From the NCBI GenBank assembly GCA_017656425.1, contig JACDNV010000003.1:100212-164211 (forward strand): a stretch of DNA of 64,000 bases, written 5' to 3'. Position 1 is the stretch's first letter. Each line of letters starts with the position of its first letter. This document shows, in pieces, positions 8,750 to 17,767 of this stretch. The position numbers were made by a program, and so were the translations under genes. The stretch comes from Candidatus Neomarinimicrobiota bacterium. GTDB lineage: Bacteria; Fidelibacterota; UBA2242; B5-G15. The notes beneath the pieces were generated by a model. It worked only from the letters and a program-made list of their open reading frames with translations. It did no database searches and was not told where the DNA came from.

Positions 8750-9822
8750 AACCACTTACCCCCAATACTCAAAACTTTATTAAAAACTTTCTTTAAAAGC
8801 GACCCTCCACCATCTAATTTCCGACTTAAATCAGAAATCGCAGAATTAACATATACCCCCTCTGGATAATACTTCTGAGCTTTCTTCAGCTGCCTAATTG
8901 CTCTAATAATATCTCTTCTGCGCTCTATACTCTGTCCATGCCAGATACCACTTATGGGTTGGTAACCCACGCTAAACCCAGAATTCTTTGTCATTACTGC
9001 AATATTAAACAAATCATCGATATTTCTTTTCATCACCACAGTTAAAATCTTAACCTCTACATCTTTACCTCTAACCTTCCCTGCCAGATAACCCATATTT
9101 TTCATTAACACCTCCCACTTGCCTCCTATTCTTATACTTTCGTAAACTTCTTTGCTGGCACCATCTATTGAAATAGACAGACTTCTGAATTTCCCATCCA
9201 TCATGTCAATTACGTTTTTATTCAATAAGATACCATTTGTTATTATATGTATCTTCAAATCTGGATACACTGCAGGACCAAATTCCTTTATAAACTCAAT
9301 TACCTCTCTGGATAAAAGAGGCTCACCTCCGACAAACTCTATCCTATCCATGTACTTAAACCATCCTCGTATTTCATTCATCATTTTATCAAAAATATGT
9401 TCAGACTTTACATTCCCCTGCCTACACATTATACAGCCAAGATTACATCTATTCGTCGGGTATAACTTAACATAAGTCGGTTTACTGGAAATCACCACTT
9501 TCCCACTCTCTATTTCTTCCCACATCAATCTTTTGTTCTCAATATATTCCTTACTTATCCCATTTATACGATCCGGCTTCGCAACATATTTGCCATTAAC
9601 AACAAAAGGACAGGTATCTTTACATATCTTGTCAATATCCCCCTCCAGCATTTTCTGCCGCAAATACCTGTACTCAGAACCGTTCCATATCTCTTCTAGA
9701 CTTCTTTTCTCAATATTTTTGATGTTTACTTTGGACCAACAGCATACTCTCAAATGATCACCAGGAGATTCCTGGCTTATAGCCATCCACGGATAAACAC
9801 ACAACAACTCCCTCTTAGCCAT
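8746..9822 (-). CDS. radical SAM enzyme with N-terminal SPASM/twitch-like segment
   Basis: A 358-residue protein. The radical SAM cluster motif CNLGCIMC (CX3CX2C) is at residues 126-133, followed by EFVGGEPLL and SISIDGASKEVYESIR, the usual SAM-binding and barrel segments. Before the barrel, residues 5-70 contain CVYPWMAISQ, a CCW pair, LEEIWNGSEYRYLRQKML and CKDTCPF. This is the signature normally seen in C-terminal SPASM/twitch domains, here at the N-terminus, as in the family of radical SAM proteins with an N-terminal twitch. I chose the ATG at 9820-9822 rather than 9855: it gives an 8-base overlap with the upstream stop and follows GGGGGAAAGG. The substrate is unknown. Confidence 0.83.
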   Translation of the reverse strand: MAKRELLCVYPWMAISQESPGDHLRVCCWSKVNIKNIEKRSLEEIWNGSEYRYLRQKMLEGDIDKICKDTCPFVVNGKYVAKPDRINGISKEYIENKRLMWEEIESGKVVISSKPTYVKLYPTNRCNLGCIMCRQGNVKSEHIFDKMMNEIRGWFKYMDRIEFVGGEPLLSREVIEFIKEFGPAVYPDLKIHIITNGILLNKNVIDMMDGKFRSLSISIDGASKEVYESIRIGGKWEVLMKNMGYLAGKVRGKDVEVKILTVVMKRNIDDLFNIAVMTKNSGFSVGYQPISGIWHGQSIERRRDIIRAIRQLKKAQKYYPEGVYVNSAISDLSRKLDGGGSLLKKVFNKVLSIGGKWL

Positions 9823-11080
9823 TACCCTTTCCCCCAGCTCCCAAATAATCATCAATAACTTCTCTCAAGGGTTCAAAAACCACCTCTCGCGTTAGATTCT
9901 TTCTAACATAATCAATTGAATTCTGCTTTAACCTATCCGCCAACTCCCCATCAATTAGCAAATCAACAACACATCCTGCGAACTGCTTGCTATCTCTGGC
10001 GCAGAGTACAACCTCATCTTTAAGCTCTCCCACTCCGACAAGAGCATTTTCACTTGCAACACAGGGAACCCCGTACGAAAGGGCTTCCACAAGTTTTATC
10101 TTAAGACCACTACTCACAATAGATGGAATAACAGCAACTTTCGACATCTCATAATAACTATCGATATCATCAACATATCCCAAGAACCTTACCGTCTTAT
10201 CACCCCAATTCTGAAAAATTTTTCTGCTACCAATGCTGCCGACAACATACATCAATGCATCAGGAATTCTCTCTAATACTTTTGGCCAAATCTCTCTAAG
10301 ATACCATTGAAGGCTTATAACATTGTGATCAGCATTGCTTCCAACAAAAATAACTATATTATCCTTCTTTGGTCTTCCTTTTACCAATTTTACATCCACA
10401 GGATACGGTACACTTATGACCTTCTTTTCAGGCAACAATTTCTTCACAACCTGCCTTTCGTGGTCTTGAATAGTCACTATGACATCTCCCTTCTGAAGCA
10501 GAGCTTTCTCAAAATCCTTATCCCAAACTTCACAGTCAGATTCCATACCTATACTCCAGAACGACCTTCTTCTCTTAAATAAAATATCATGCGTTAATAT
10601 AACCTTCAAACATTCGGTGAAATCTGAATCAAATATATTGGCCATCCATGTATGATCAGCAACAACAATTTGAGGTCTATGTTTCCTGATCACTCTCCTC
10701 ACAAAATCTATCTCACGTCCATTCAATACTCTGCGATCACCACACTCTATACCGCTCTGCGGTGCAATATCAACAAGAAATTTCACCGCCCTATCCACAC
10801 ACTTGCATCTGAAAAATCTCCCAACTTTTACAATCCTATTTAGCAAACTGCAGATTATATAACTGTAAACCGGTAGAAAGGGCTCTATAGGACTGACCCT
10901 ACACTCCCGGTAGACCTTCGAAAATTCACCCACATTGAAACCGCACGTTCTTCCAATATACACATATATTACCTTGAAACCTGTTAGTTTAAAAAAATCT
11001 ACAACACTCTTGAGGTACTTAAAACTCCCATATTCACTGCTGTGGCACAACACCCTTGTAACTATGGCTACCTTATACAC
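9815..11080 (-). CDS. GT4-type glycosyltransferase
   Basis: A 421-residue GT-B protein. The C-terminal half shows IVIFVGSNADHNV near residue 243, then VVGSIGSRK, VRFLGYVDDIDSYY and the conserved donor-site stretch GLKIKLVEALSYGVPCVAS near residues 342-360, with the acidic residue of the EX7E-type site. The N-terminus begins MYKVAIVTRVLC as a Rossmann strand. It would transfer a sugar from a nucleotide donor at the cytoplasmic face. The start is GTG at 11078-11080 with GGGTGGGA just upstream. It lies 33 bases after the GT2 gene at 11114 and overlaps the radical SAM gene by 8 bases, which places it in the same operon. Confidence 0.83.
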   Translation of the reverse strand: MYKVAIVTRVLCHSSEYGSFKYLKSVVDFFKLTGFKVIYVYIGRTCGFNVGEFSKVYRECRVSPIEPFLPVYSYIICSLLNRIVKVGRFFRCKCVDRAVKFLVDIAPQSGIECGDRRVLNGREIDFVRRVIRKHRPQIVVADHTWMANIFDSDFTECLKVILTHDILFKRRRSFWSIGMESDCEVWDKDFEKALLQKGDVIVTIQDHERQVVKKLLPEKKVISVPYPVDVKLVKGRPKKDNIVIFVGSNADHNVISLQWYLREIWPKVLERIPDALMYVVGSIGSRKIFQNWGDKTVRFLGYVDDIDSYYEMSKVAVIPSIVSSGLKIKLVEALSYGVPCVASENALVGVGELKDEVVLCARDSKQFAGCVVDLLIDGELADRLKQNSIDYVRKNLTREVVFEPLREVIDDYLGAGGKGNG

Positions 11081-11113
11081 TCATTCCCACCCTAAACTAC
11101 ACCAGCAATGGCT

Positions 11114-12049
11114 TCATAGTTTACGTATCAAACCCACTATCAATCCCACCCTAGAATAATGAAAATACTTTCTGAAAAACCTATCCGGATTATCAGTAGG
11201 CAAAATTAGTGAAAGAAAATTCTTACAATTAAGAAAAGTATTCTTCACGTTAAACGCGATAATCTTCAATATCTTCCTCTTTCCCAGCTTTTCATTCTTA
11301 ACACGAAGAATAGCCTCAGAAATCCCCTGGTAAAAATTCCTTTTAAGAAACCATCCCTTCTTCAACCTTTCCGGTGGTATATAATGATATACCCTTACTG
11401 AAGGCTCATAATAGCACCTATAACCTTTCTGTTCAGCCCTCTCTCTTAACAGGTTCTCTTCCATCGATACTAATTTCTTCCCCTTCCTTCCAAGCTGTGT
11501 ATCAAACCCCTCACATTCTTCCAGCACTTTTTTCAAGTAACAAACATTCGCTCCTACAAGCCACTCATTTTTCGTAATAAAGAATCCTCTATTGGACCAC
11601 TTTACTGTCGACAATCCCCTTTCTAATCTGTCATTCATCCAAACTGGCTTTTTTCTACTCCATATGGGTAAAACCTCCCCTCCAACCACTCCAGGCTGCG
11701 GTTTCACCGTAGTATAAACGCGCAATATATTCTCCAGCCATTTTTTAGTTGCTATAGCATCATCATCAATAAAAGCAATTATATTCCCTCTTGAGTGCTT
11801 TATACCCGCATTCCTTGCGTGTGATAATCCTATCTTCGCTTCTCTCACATACCTTATATTCGGAACATCACTGTAGCTATTCACTACCTCTCTGGTGTTA
11901 TCTGTAGAATTATTGTCAACGACAATTATCTCATACCTACCCTTTGAAAGGCTTTGCCTCACAAGACTGTCAATAACTTTTCTGAGAAACTTAGCCCTGT
12001 TGTGCGTACAAATTACTACAGAGATAAAATACTCTACATCACCGCTCAT
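11114..12049 (-). CDS. GT2 family glycosyltransferase
   Basis: A 311-residue GT-A enzyme: VSVVICTHNRAKFL at the start, VVDNNSTDNTREVV near residues 45-58, and NAGIKHSRGNIIAFIDDDAI near 82-101 as the nucleotide/metal site. A VSMEENLLRERAEQKGY segment follows in the acceptor half. It resembles the gene at 7036-7974 along its length, including VLPIWSRKKPVWMNDR and ERLKKGWFLKRNFYQGIS, but lacks that gene's long hydrophobic tail. It starts at ATG 12047-12049, overlapping the stop of the upstream GT2-like gene by four bases (ATGA). The donor is not predictable. Confidence 0.86.
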   Translation of the reverse strand: MSGDVEYFISVVICTHNRAKFLRKVIDSLVRQSLSKGRYEIIVVDNNSTDNTREVVNSYSDVPNIRYVREAKIGLSHARNAGIKHSRGNIIAFIDDDAIATKKWLENILRVYTTVKPQPGVVGGEVLPIWSRKKPVWMNDRLERGLSTVKWSNRGFFITKNEWLVGANVCYLKKVLEECEGFDTQLGRKGKKLVSMEENLLRERAEQKGYRCYYEPSVRVYHYIPPERLKKGWFLKRNFYQGISEAILRVKNEKLGKRKILKIIAFNVKNTFLNCKNFLSLILPTDNPDRFFRKYFHYSRVGLIVGLIRKL

Positions 12050-12927
12050 GCTCTCCCCAAAATTCTACTGAAAAGCCCCCGAGCTTTTGCGGTAAGGGCT
12101 TTCCTCTTAACCACCTTTTTCTCACCAGTCGCCCTATGTTCTCTCATCCAGTCATCCCACCATTCAGGTTCCCTGTCATACTTGGGATCAATACCCTTGT
12201 AAGGCATAGTTTCAAGAGACAACTCCCTCCGCCTTATGACTTCATGCTGCAACTTAAAATTAAAAGAGCCCTTTTCAAAACTATGACCATACAGACCATA
12301 AGAAACCGGATGCCATGGATGATACAACATCACCCTAGGATTCCATTTAACATGCAACCCAAGATTCTTAAACCTTGTATATAACTCCTTACCTCCCGCA
12401 TACACATCGCCAGCAAAACACTCAAACTGCTCATACCCATTAACCTCAAACAACCATTTCTTTCTAACAGTCAAACACCCACCGTAATTAACAGGATTAG
12501 TCAACCTGCACACTTCCTTTAAATATTCCGGGTCAATCGGCTTCAACTTCCTAGGGGGAACGAGAGGCTTTGGTTCCTCAAGTCTATAGAAATACATGAC
12601 CAGCTCTTCATTCTTTACATGATCTTCAAAAACGGCCTCAAGAAAGTAGTTATCAATATAAACATCCCCATCAATCAAGACTAATAGATCACCTGTACTC
12701 CTTTTTATCCCTTCATTCCAGCAATACGAAATGAACAATGGCGGTTTACGGTTAAGCTTTATTATCTTCACATTTTCTTTCCTCTCTAACTCCGGCTTCA
12801 CTTTATCAAAATGCTCCACCCATAATATCTCATACATATCCTTATCAATCGTCTGATTATTCAAACAATCAATTATGTGAAACCTCTCTCTATACCCTCC
12901 ATCATACATAATCACCGAAATTTTCAT
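12046..12927 (-). CDS. GT2-like glycosyltransferase
   Basis: A 293-residue protein with a divergent GT-A fold. It begins MKISVIMYDGG, has NEGIKRSTGDLLVLIDGDVY near residues 75-94 (DGD as the DxD site), and GGCLTVRKKWLFEVNGYEQF with FAGDVYAGGKELYTR in the acceptor half, as in galactosyl- or mannosyltransferase-type GT2 enzymes. The C-terminal 60 residues are charged. The ATG at 12925-12927 is preferred over an in-frame GTG at 12933, because AGG lies five bases before the ATG but directly abuts the GTG. The kinase gene upstream ends ten bases before this start, so co-transcription is likely. Confidence 0.8.
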   Translation of the reverse strand: MKISVIMYDGGYRERFHIIDCLNNQTIDKDMYEILWVEHFDKVKPELERKENVKIIKLNRKPPLFISYCWNEGIKRSTGDLLVLIDGDVYIDNYFLEAVFEDHVKNEELVMYFYRLEEPKPLVPPRKLKPIDPEYLKEVCRLTNPVNYGGCLTVRKKWLFEVNGYEQFECFAGDVYAGGKELYTRFKNLGLHVKWNPRVMLYHPWHPVSYGLYGHSFEKGSFNFKLQHEVIRRRELSLETMPYKGIDPKYDREPEWWDDWMREHRATGEKKVVKRKALTAKARGLFSRILGRA

Positions 12928-12937
12928 GATCACCTCA

Positions 12938-13930
12938 TCACGATGGATTATAAAATATTATCCTTGAACCATCATACTCAAAATCAAAATTTACTTCTCT
13001 CAAATCGGACAGCGCGTTTCTTACAAACGTTCTTTTCTCAGGAGGCACGAACAGAAGCAAAAATCCTCCACCCCCCGCACCTAAAAGTTTTCCTCCAATC
13101 GCTCCCGCCCTTTTAGCCCTCTCATACCATTCATCTATCCTGGGGTTCGTTATTTTACTGGACAGAGTTCTTTTTATCTCCCAGGCCGTATTCAACAAAT
13201 CACCAAAGTCAAGGATACTATTTCCATTGGTTAGTACCTCAATACCCTGACTGACTAACTCATATAAAATCTTCAACTTATTGTTAATCCTTTCTCTCTT
13301 AATATTTTCAATCTGCTCCTCCAGTACCTCACTTGCATACCTCTGCAACCCTGTATAAAACAGCATCAGATGGCTTCTAAACTCCCTCATCCTCTCTCTA
13401 CCGAGCGGAATTGGACCTGGCAACACTTTCCCACTCTTCTCTATAGAGAGGTGTAACAGCCCTCCTATCGCACACGCATACTGGTCCTGAACCCCTACTC
13501 TCTCTCTTATTAACTCCTGCTCAACGTAGACTGCTTCCTCTGCCAGTTGTTCTCTGGTAACAAATTCCCCTTTAAAAGCATGTAGAGCATGCAATAACGT
13601 CACGGTAAAAGAGGAAGAAGACCCTAAACCCGTTCTTGAAGGTAAATCCCCTACATAATTAATTTCAATACCATCCTCTATGTTCAAAAATTTCAGGCAC
13701 TCCCTAACTGAAGGATGCTTGATTTCATCCACAGTCTTTACAAGCTCCGTAATGGAGTAGCTAACCCTTATATTGTAATCAAAGAATCTCTCAAGCCTGC
13801 TAACAGTCACATAAGAATACTTGTTAATGGTCAAACCAAGCGTCTGCCCCCCGTACTTTCTAAAAAAATCAGGATAATCTGTGCCTCCTCCCAGCAAGCT
13901 CACTCTCACAGGGGTTCTTGCTATTATCAT
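12938..13930 (-). CDS. hddA: D-glycero-alpha-D-manno-heptose 7-phosphate kinase-like GHMP kinase
   Basis: A 330-residue GHMP kinase. RTPVRVSLLGGGTDYP near residues 5-20 is the N-terminal signature of HddA-type sugar kinases; the ATP-binding motif LPSRTGLGSSSSFTV lies near 96-110; and the third GHMP motif GAIGGKLLGAGGGGFLLLF is near 278-296. The family phosphorylates D-glycero-D-manno-heptose 7-phosphate at C1 with alpha configuration, the step towards GDP-heptose. The adjoining nucleotidyltransferase fits the following guanylyl transfer. Neither the GmhA isomerase nor the GmhB phosphatase is in this window. The start has a clear GAGGGTGAA. Other GHMP sugar kinases share the fold, so the exact substrate is likely but not certain. 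Confidence 0.8.
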   Translation of the reverse strand: MIIARTPVRVSLLGGGTDYPDFFRKYGGQTLGLTINKYSYVTVSRLERFFDYNIRVSYSITELVKTVDEIKHPSVRECLKFLNIEDGIEINYVGDLPSRTGLGSSSSFTVTLLHALHAFKGEFVTREQLAEEAVYVEQELIRERVGVQDQYACAIGGLLHLSIEKSGKVLPGPIPLGRERMREFRSHLMLFYTGLQRYASEVLEEQIENIKRERINNKLKILYELVSQGIEVLTNGNSILDFGDLLNTAWEIKRTLSSKITNPRIDEWYERAKRAGAIGGKLLGAGGGGFLLLFVPPEKRTFVRNALSDLREVNFDFEYDGSRIIFYNPS

Positions 13931-13959
13931 TTCACCCTCTTTTTTTTAACAAGGTAGAA

Positions 13960-14655
13960 TCACTTATCTATTAAGGCAGAATATCTTTTTATCTTTTCTA
14001 CCGTCCCAAAATCATAAAAACCTGCTGCTATTTCAAAACCATACACTCTCTTACCACTTTTAACAGCCAAGGGAATAATATCATACTCTATCGACAGACA
14101 GTTCTTATCAAACAGCTCCTTTACTCTGTTAAAAGTGATACAATAACATCCAGCATTTATAAAAGAGTTCTTATCTCCAACTTTTTCCTCAAAGCTTAAA
14201 ACTTTATTATCTTCATCCAGCTCAACTGAACTAATATCTCTCAAACCCTCCTCCCTTTTGACAATCACGGTAATATCAGAAGCTTTTTGACAATGGAATT
14301 TCAGAACTTCCCTGTAATCAATCTTCAGTAACGTATCACCATTTAGAACAAAGAAAGGTTCTTTTAAACCGTACTCCCTGTATATATGAGGTATTGCTCC
14401 CCCTGTCCCCATTGGTATCTTCTCTACGTAACAGATAATTTTATCAATCAGTCCTCTATCATGCAGATAACCAATAACCCTTTCCGACAAATAACCGAGG
14501 GAAAGAAATATCCTCTCAAAACCTCTGCTGGTAAGGTTCTCTATCTGTCTATCCAGAATACTTTTCCCCTTAATCTCCACAAGAATTTTCGGAATGCCCG
14601 GGAAAAATCTCCGCAAGCGAGTCCCCTTGCCACCAGCTAAAACTACTATATCCAT
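13960..14655 (-). CDS. hddC: sugar-phosphate nucleotidyltransferase (HddC-like guanylyltransferase)
   Basis: A 231-residue nucleotidyltransferase. MDIVVLAGGKGTRLRRFFP at the very start is the NTP-binding motif, followed by PKILVEIKGKSILDRQIENL, then FFVLNGDTLLKI near residues 104-115, where the aspartate binds metal. The size fits single-domain GDP-heptose or GDP-mannose pyrophosphorylases. Next to an HddA-like kinase the best call is guanylyl transfer to D-glycero-alpha-D-manno-heptose 1-phosphate. I start it at ATG 14653-14655, where the family motif begins and AGGTG lies ten bases upstream, not at the TTG further out. A different hexose 1-phosphate or another nucleotide cannot be excluded. 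Confidence 0.78.
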   Translation of the reverse strand: MDIVVLAGGKGTRLRRFFPGIPKILVEIKGKSILDRQIENLTSRGFERIFLSLGYLSERVIGYLHDRGLIDKIICYVEKIPMGTGGAIPHIYREYGLKEPFFVLNGDTLLKIDYREVLKFHCQKASDITVIVKREEGLRDISSVELDEDNKVLSFEEKVGDKNSFINAGCYCITFNRVKELFDKNCLSIEYDIIPLAVKSGKRVYGFEIAAGFYDFGTVEKIKRYSALIDK

Positions 14656-14669
14656 TCTATCTATAACAC

Positions 14670-15608
14670 CTACGCATTCCTGCAAAAATTATCAATCTTA
14701 ATAAGTATATTGTAAACTCTTTTCAACTCCTCTATACCATCATTGATACTTACCTTCGCGGTAAACCCGGCTTGTTTTATTTTCTCATTAGATACAATAT
14801 AATTTCTCTTGTCCGGATCCTCGCCTATCTCAGCAAACTTATACACAAAATTCGGTATATGTTGTTTTATAATCTCTGCCAGTTCTGCCTTCGATAGATT
14901 CGCATCATCAAGCCCCAGATTGTAAACCTCATTTTTCATCAGATCAAAATTCTCGATACAATACAGGAAACAATCACAAACATCTAAAATATGCACGTAG
15001 TTTCTCTTAAAGTGAGGCTGATAAATTATTATATAACCATCTTTCATCGCTCTATAAGTAAAATCATTGACAAGCAAATCCAACCTCATGCGGGGGGAAT
15101 ATCCAAAAACCGTTGCAAGCCTAAATACTGCCACATTACCGCTATCAAGAAGCGATTTCTCAGCCTCCACTTTTGATCTCCCATAGATACTGATGGGATT
15201 CAAAGGGGTATTCTCATCACAATATATATCTCCAGTAGTAGTACCATACCCACTATTCGTGTTAGGGAAAATCATTATCTGGCTCTTACTCCTCATTTTG
15301 TCGAGCATAATAATAGCATCCCTGTTTATACTCCACGCATCATGTGGACTTCTCTCACACGCCGGCATTCCTACCAGAGCAGCAAGCGGAATTATCACAT
15401 CAAACTTCTTTATCATTGGTTTGAAAATCCTCTTATCTCGCACATCACCATAATAAAAGTAAAAATTATCCCGAGAAGCATAAGCAAGAAGACTCGTCTG
15501 CTTATACATCAAATTGTCTACAACATGGACTTCCCAACCTTTATCTAACAACTTCCCAACAAGGACAGAGCCAATATAACCCGCTCCACCTGTTACTAAA
15601 ACCTTCAC
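14670..15608 (-). CDS. NAD-dependent epimerase/dehydratase (nucleotide-sugar SDR)
   Basis: A 312-residue extended SDR. VTGGAGYIGSVL near residues 5-16 is the NAD-binding glycine motif, VIIPLAALVGMPACE supplies the middle strand, and SIYGRSK near residue 150 holds the catalytic Tyr and Lys. PNTNSGYG precedes them, as expected for the serine/threonine site. Such enzymes oxidise, epimerise or dehydrate nucleotide sugars. Beside hddA and hddC-like genes it most plausibly acts on GDP-heptose, like the Campylobacter heptose-modifying SDRs, an inference from context and overall style. The start is GTG at 15606-15608 with GAGGGAATT in front. It ends 14 bases before the hddC-like start. Confidence 0.82.
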   Translation of the reverse strand: MKVLVTGGAGYIGSVLVGKLLDKGWEVHVVDNLMYKQTSLLAYASRDNFYFYYGDVRDKRIFKPMIKKFDVIIPLAALVGMPACERSPHDAWSINRDAIIMLDKMRSKSQIMIFPNTNSGYGTTTGDIYCDENTPLNPISIYGRSKVEAEKSLLDSGNVAVFRLATVFGYSPRMRLDLLVNDFTYRAMKDGYIIIYQPHFKRNYVHILDVCDCFLYCIENFDLMKNEVYNLGLDDANLSKAELAEIIKQHIPNFVYKFAEIGEDPDKRNYIVSNEKIKQAGFTAKVSINDGIEELKRVYNILIKIDNFCRNA

Positions 15609-15678
15609 AATTCCCTCATACCTTATTGGTTGTTGACTTTCATGCCTTACACAGAAAAAATGCCCTCACTTCGATAAA

Positions 15679-16536
15679 TCAGTACCCAAAATATGTGTTT
15701 ACTTCATATAAACCCAGTTGTCTGAAATAATTCTCCGCCTCCTCAGACCAATACTCATCCAGACTCGACAACTTTCCAGACCATGTTAATGTTCCTCGAA
15801 ATAAGAACTTATCGGGATCAATTTTCCTATCTCCAAGTCCCAGAAATCTCCCTAACTTCGTTAGTATCCCTTCCGGCATCTCTTCCATCTCCAGAATTTC
15901 CTCAAACCTCAAAACCAATACATCATCACACTTCATCCACCCCATAAGCGGAAAAGCCCAGGTATCAGAAAATATCCTGCCAAATTCCCTCAAATAAGCC
16001 ACCATCATATTTTTTTTATCCTGCTCCTTGTGCCAGGTAAAATGACTTAAGTCCTCTCTACCCGTATCCTTTAGAAACCTCATATGCGATATCAAACAGT
16101 GACGCAGCTCTCTCACTATAAAAATTTTTTTGAAGTCCTGCAAACATCTCTTGATATAATCGTTATAATGAAAATGTCCTACGACAAATTGACATGGTCT
16201 CACCCTTTCTACCACTTCATCAAAAGGCATTTTATAAACGTAATTTCTATAGTTCCTACGTCCTTTCTCCAGTGATATAAATCTATAATCCGTGAACCCA
16301 GAACCATCAGCAGTTACATGCAATCCCGTGCTTACCAAACCCAAACTCTTTAGCAGCTCAGCCAACAAGTATGTCCCGGCTTTAGGAAGGGATATGATTG
16401 CTACTTTATATCTACATTCCCCTCTCTCAACAACAAAAACAGGCTCTAGACTCTCATCTATAAACATTATAATCCTATACTTCGAAACGAAATTCTTAAA
16501 CTCCTTCAACAAATTTCTACTCACCCCACCACTCAT
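15679..16536 (-). CDS. sulfotransferase-like protein 3
   Basis: A 285-residue protein with SLPKAGTYLLAELLKSLGL near residues 32-50 as the PAPS 5' loop and KIFIVRELRHCLISHMRFL near 137-155 as the 3'-phosphate region. WSGKLSSLDEYWSEEAENYF near the end resembles the C-terminal PAPS-contact region of sulfotransferases. The start is uncertain: ATG at 16534-16536 has AAGGG directly abutting it, and a TTG three codons upstream has no ribosome binding site; I list the ATG. A 184-base gap separates it from the FkbM gene upstream, so it may have its own promoter, though I found no clear one. The glycan target is inferred. Confidence 0.77.
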   Translation of the reverse strand: MSGGVSRNLLKEFKNFVSKYRIIMFIDESLEPVFVVERGECRYKVAIISLPKAGTYLLAELLKSLGLVSTGLHVTADGSGFTDYRFISLEKGRRNYRNYVYKMPFDEVVERVRPCQFVVGHFHYNDYIKRCLQDFKKIFIVRELRHCLISHMRFLKDTGREDLSHFTWHKEQDKKNMMVAYLREFGRIFSDTWAFPLMGWMKCDDVLVLRFEEILEMEEMPEGILTKLGRFLGLGDRKIDPDKFLFRGTLTWSGKLSSLDEYWSEEAENYFRQLGLYEVNTYFGY

Positions 16537-16720
16537 CCCTTGCAATTACTAAGAATACCCTCAATAATTACTTTAAAGCTAAAACCTAGCTCCCTTGTTG
16601 TTTAAGCCATATCTCACAACGCAAATTCAAGCTACCCGAATAGGGGTGCATAATAAGTAAAACAATCTCCCTAAACTCCTCCAGGAATAAAACAACTCTC
16701 CATTCATCGCTATCCTGCTA

Positions 16721-17764
16721 CTATATTTTATATGTTCTCTCTAAAGTCTCAAGAGACTCCAGCCCCTCACCCAATCTCTTAACACCGTCCAGCTTTTTAG
16801 GAATTCCCAATACATCCGTATATCTATAAGGGCGTTGCAATACATCCTTAAAAAAGCTATTTTCGTCCGCTTCACAAATTGGAACAGCCATACTTGGAGA
16901 TAAAACGTAATAAATGTCAAACAGATAGTAGTTTCTAAATAGGTAACCAAAAATACTATAAAAAAAATCCTTATCTCTTACGCGCTCAGAGCTAAACTCA
17001 AAGATGAGGACTACAATATCACTATCTATCAAAGATTTTATCTCCTCTATGATCTCGAACTCTAATCCCTCAACATCCAGCTTTATCATAAATGGACCCG
17101 ATAGTTTATGCTCCTTAATATACTCACTTATAGTTATCCCTTCCGCCAGATAACTATACGAATCATCCAATTTCCAGATAATATTGTTCGTATCCGTATG
17201 CCCCTGCCTTGCATACACAATAGCCGGCCCGGAAACATCCGAAATAGCCAATTTTTCAAAAGTCACCCATTTCTCTAACCCATTCACCTTTATATTATAC
17301 GGCATCAACTCGCTTGCCTCCCCAATATCAAAACAAATCACTTCGTTATCCTTACCAAACTCCCTGATTACACTGGCCAGCTTGAGACCAAAAAGCCCTA
17401 CATGACATCCTACATCCAGTACCGTAAACTCTTCACCGACATCCCACAAGTGCTTCATAATCAAATATATCAGGTGTCTACAACTTTGGATAGCAGATAT
17501 AGTATCCCTATTTATTTCCGGTCTGGGATATCCCTTCTCTCTAACCCCTCTCAGAAACTCCCTCAAAGGATAATTCTTTCTCCTATCATCTATGAAATTG
17601 TCATAAATGTTATCATTCTTGTACATGAATAGTTTAATGTCATCAAAATCCACAAAATCAATTAACCTGCGTCCCATCACCCAACAATTCATGTCAGCTA
17701 TAAATTTTTGGGGTTCTCCTTTAACACCCGAACTCAATATTTTATTGAAAATTGTTCTTAACAT
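16721..17764 (-). CDS. FkbM family methyltransferase
   Basis: A 347-residue protein with the FkbM layout: FTVLDVGCHVGLFGLKLAS near residues 117-135 as SAM motif I, a following VICFDIGEASELM with the acidic residue, and FMIKLDVEGLEFEIIEEI near 225-242, the characteristic KLDVEGxE motif. The N-terminal 100 residues lack a recognised domain. FkbM enzymes O-methylate hydroxyls on sugars or polyketides; in a glycan locus, sugar methylation is the likely role. The ATG at 17762-17764 has GGGGTAAAAG just upstream. It is separated by only three bases from the stop of the upstream SDR gene. The substrate is unknown. Confidence 0.86.
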   Translation of the reverse strand: MLRTIFNKILSSGVKGEPQKFIADMNCWVMGRRLIDFVDFDDIKLFMYKNDNIYDNFIDDRRKNYPLREFLRGVREKGYPRPEINRDTISAIQSCRHLIYLIMKHLWDVGEEFTVLDVGCHVGLFGLKLASVIREFGKDNEVICFDIGEASELMPYNIKVNGLEKWVTFEKLAISDVSGPAIVYARQGHTDTNNIIWKLDDSYSYLAEGITISEYIKEHKLSGPFMIKLDVEGLEFEIIEEIKSLIDSDIVVLIFEFSSERVRDKDFFYSIFGYLFRNYYLFDIYYVLSPSMAVPICEADENSFFKDVLQRPYRYTDVLGIPKKLDGVKRLGEGLESLETLERTYKI

Positions 17765-17767
17765 CTT

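Noticed and set aside
16546..16720. Small hairpin AGCTA-TAGCT as terminator after the FkbM gene
   Set aside because: Only five pairs and no proper T-run; too weak to call.
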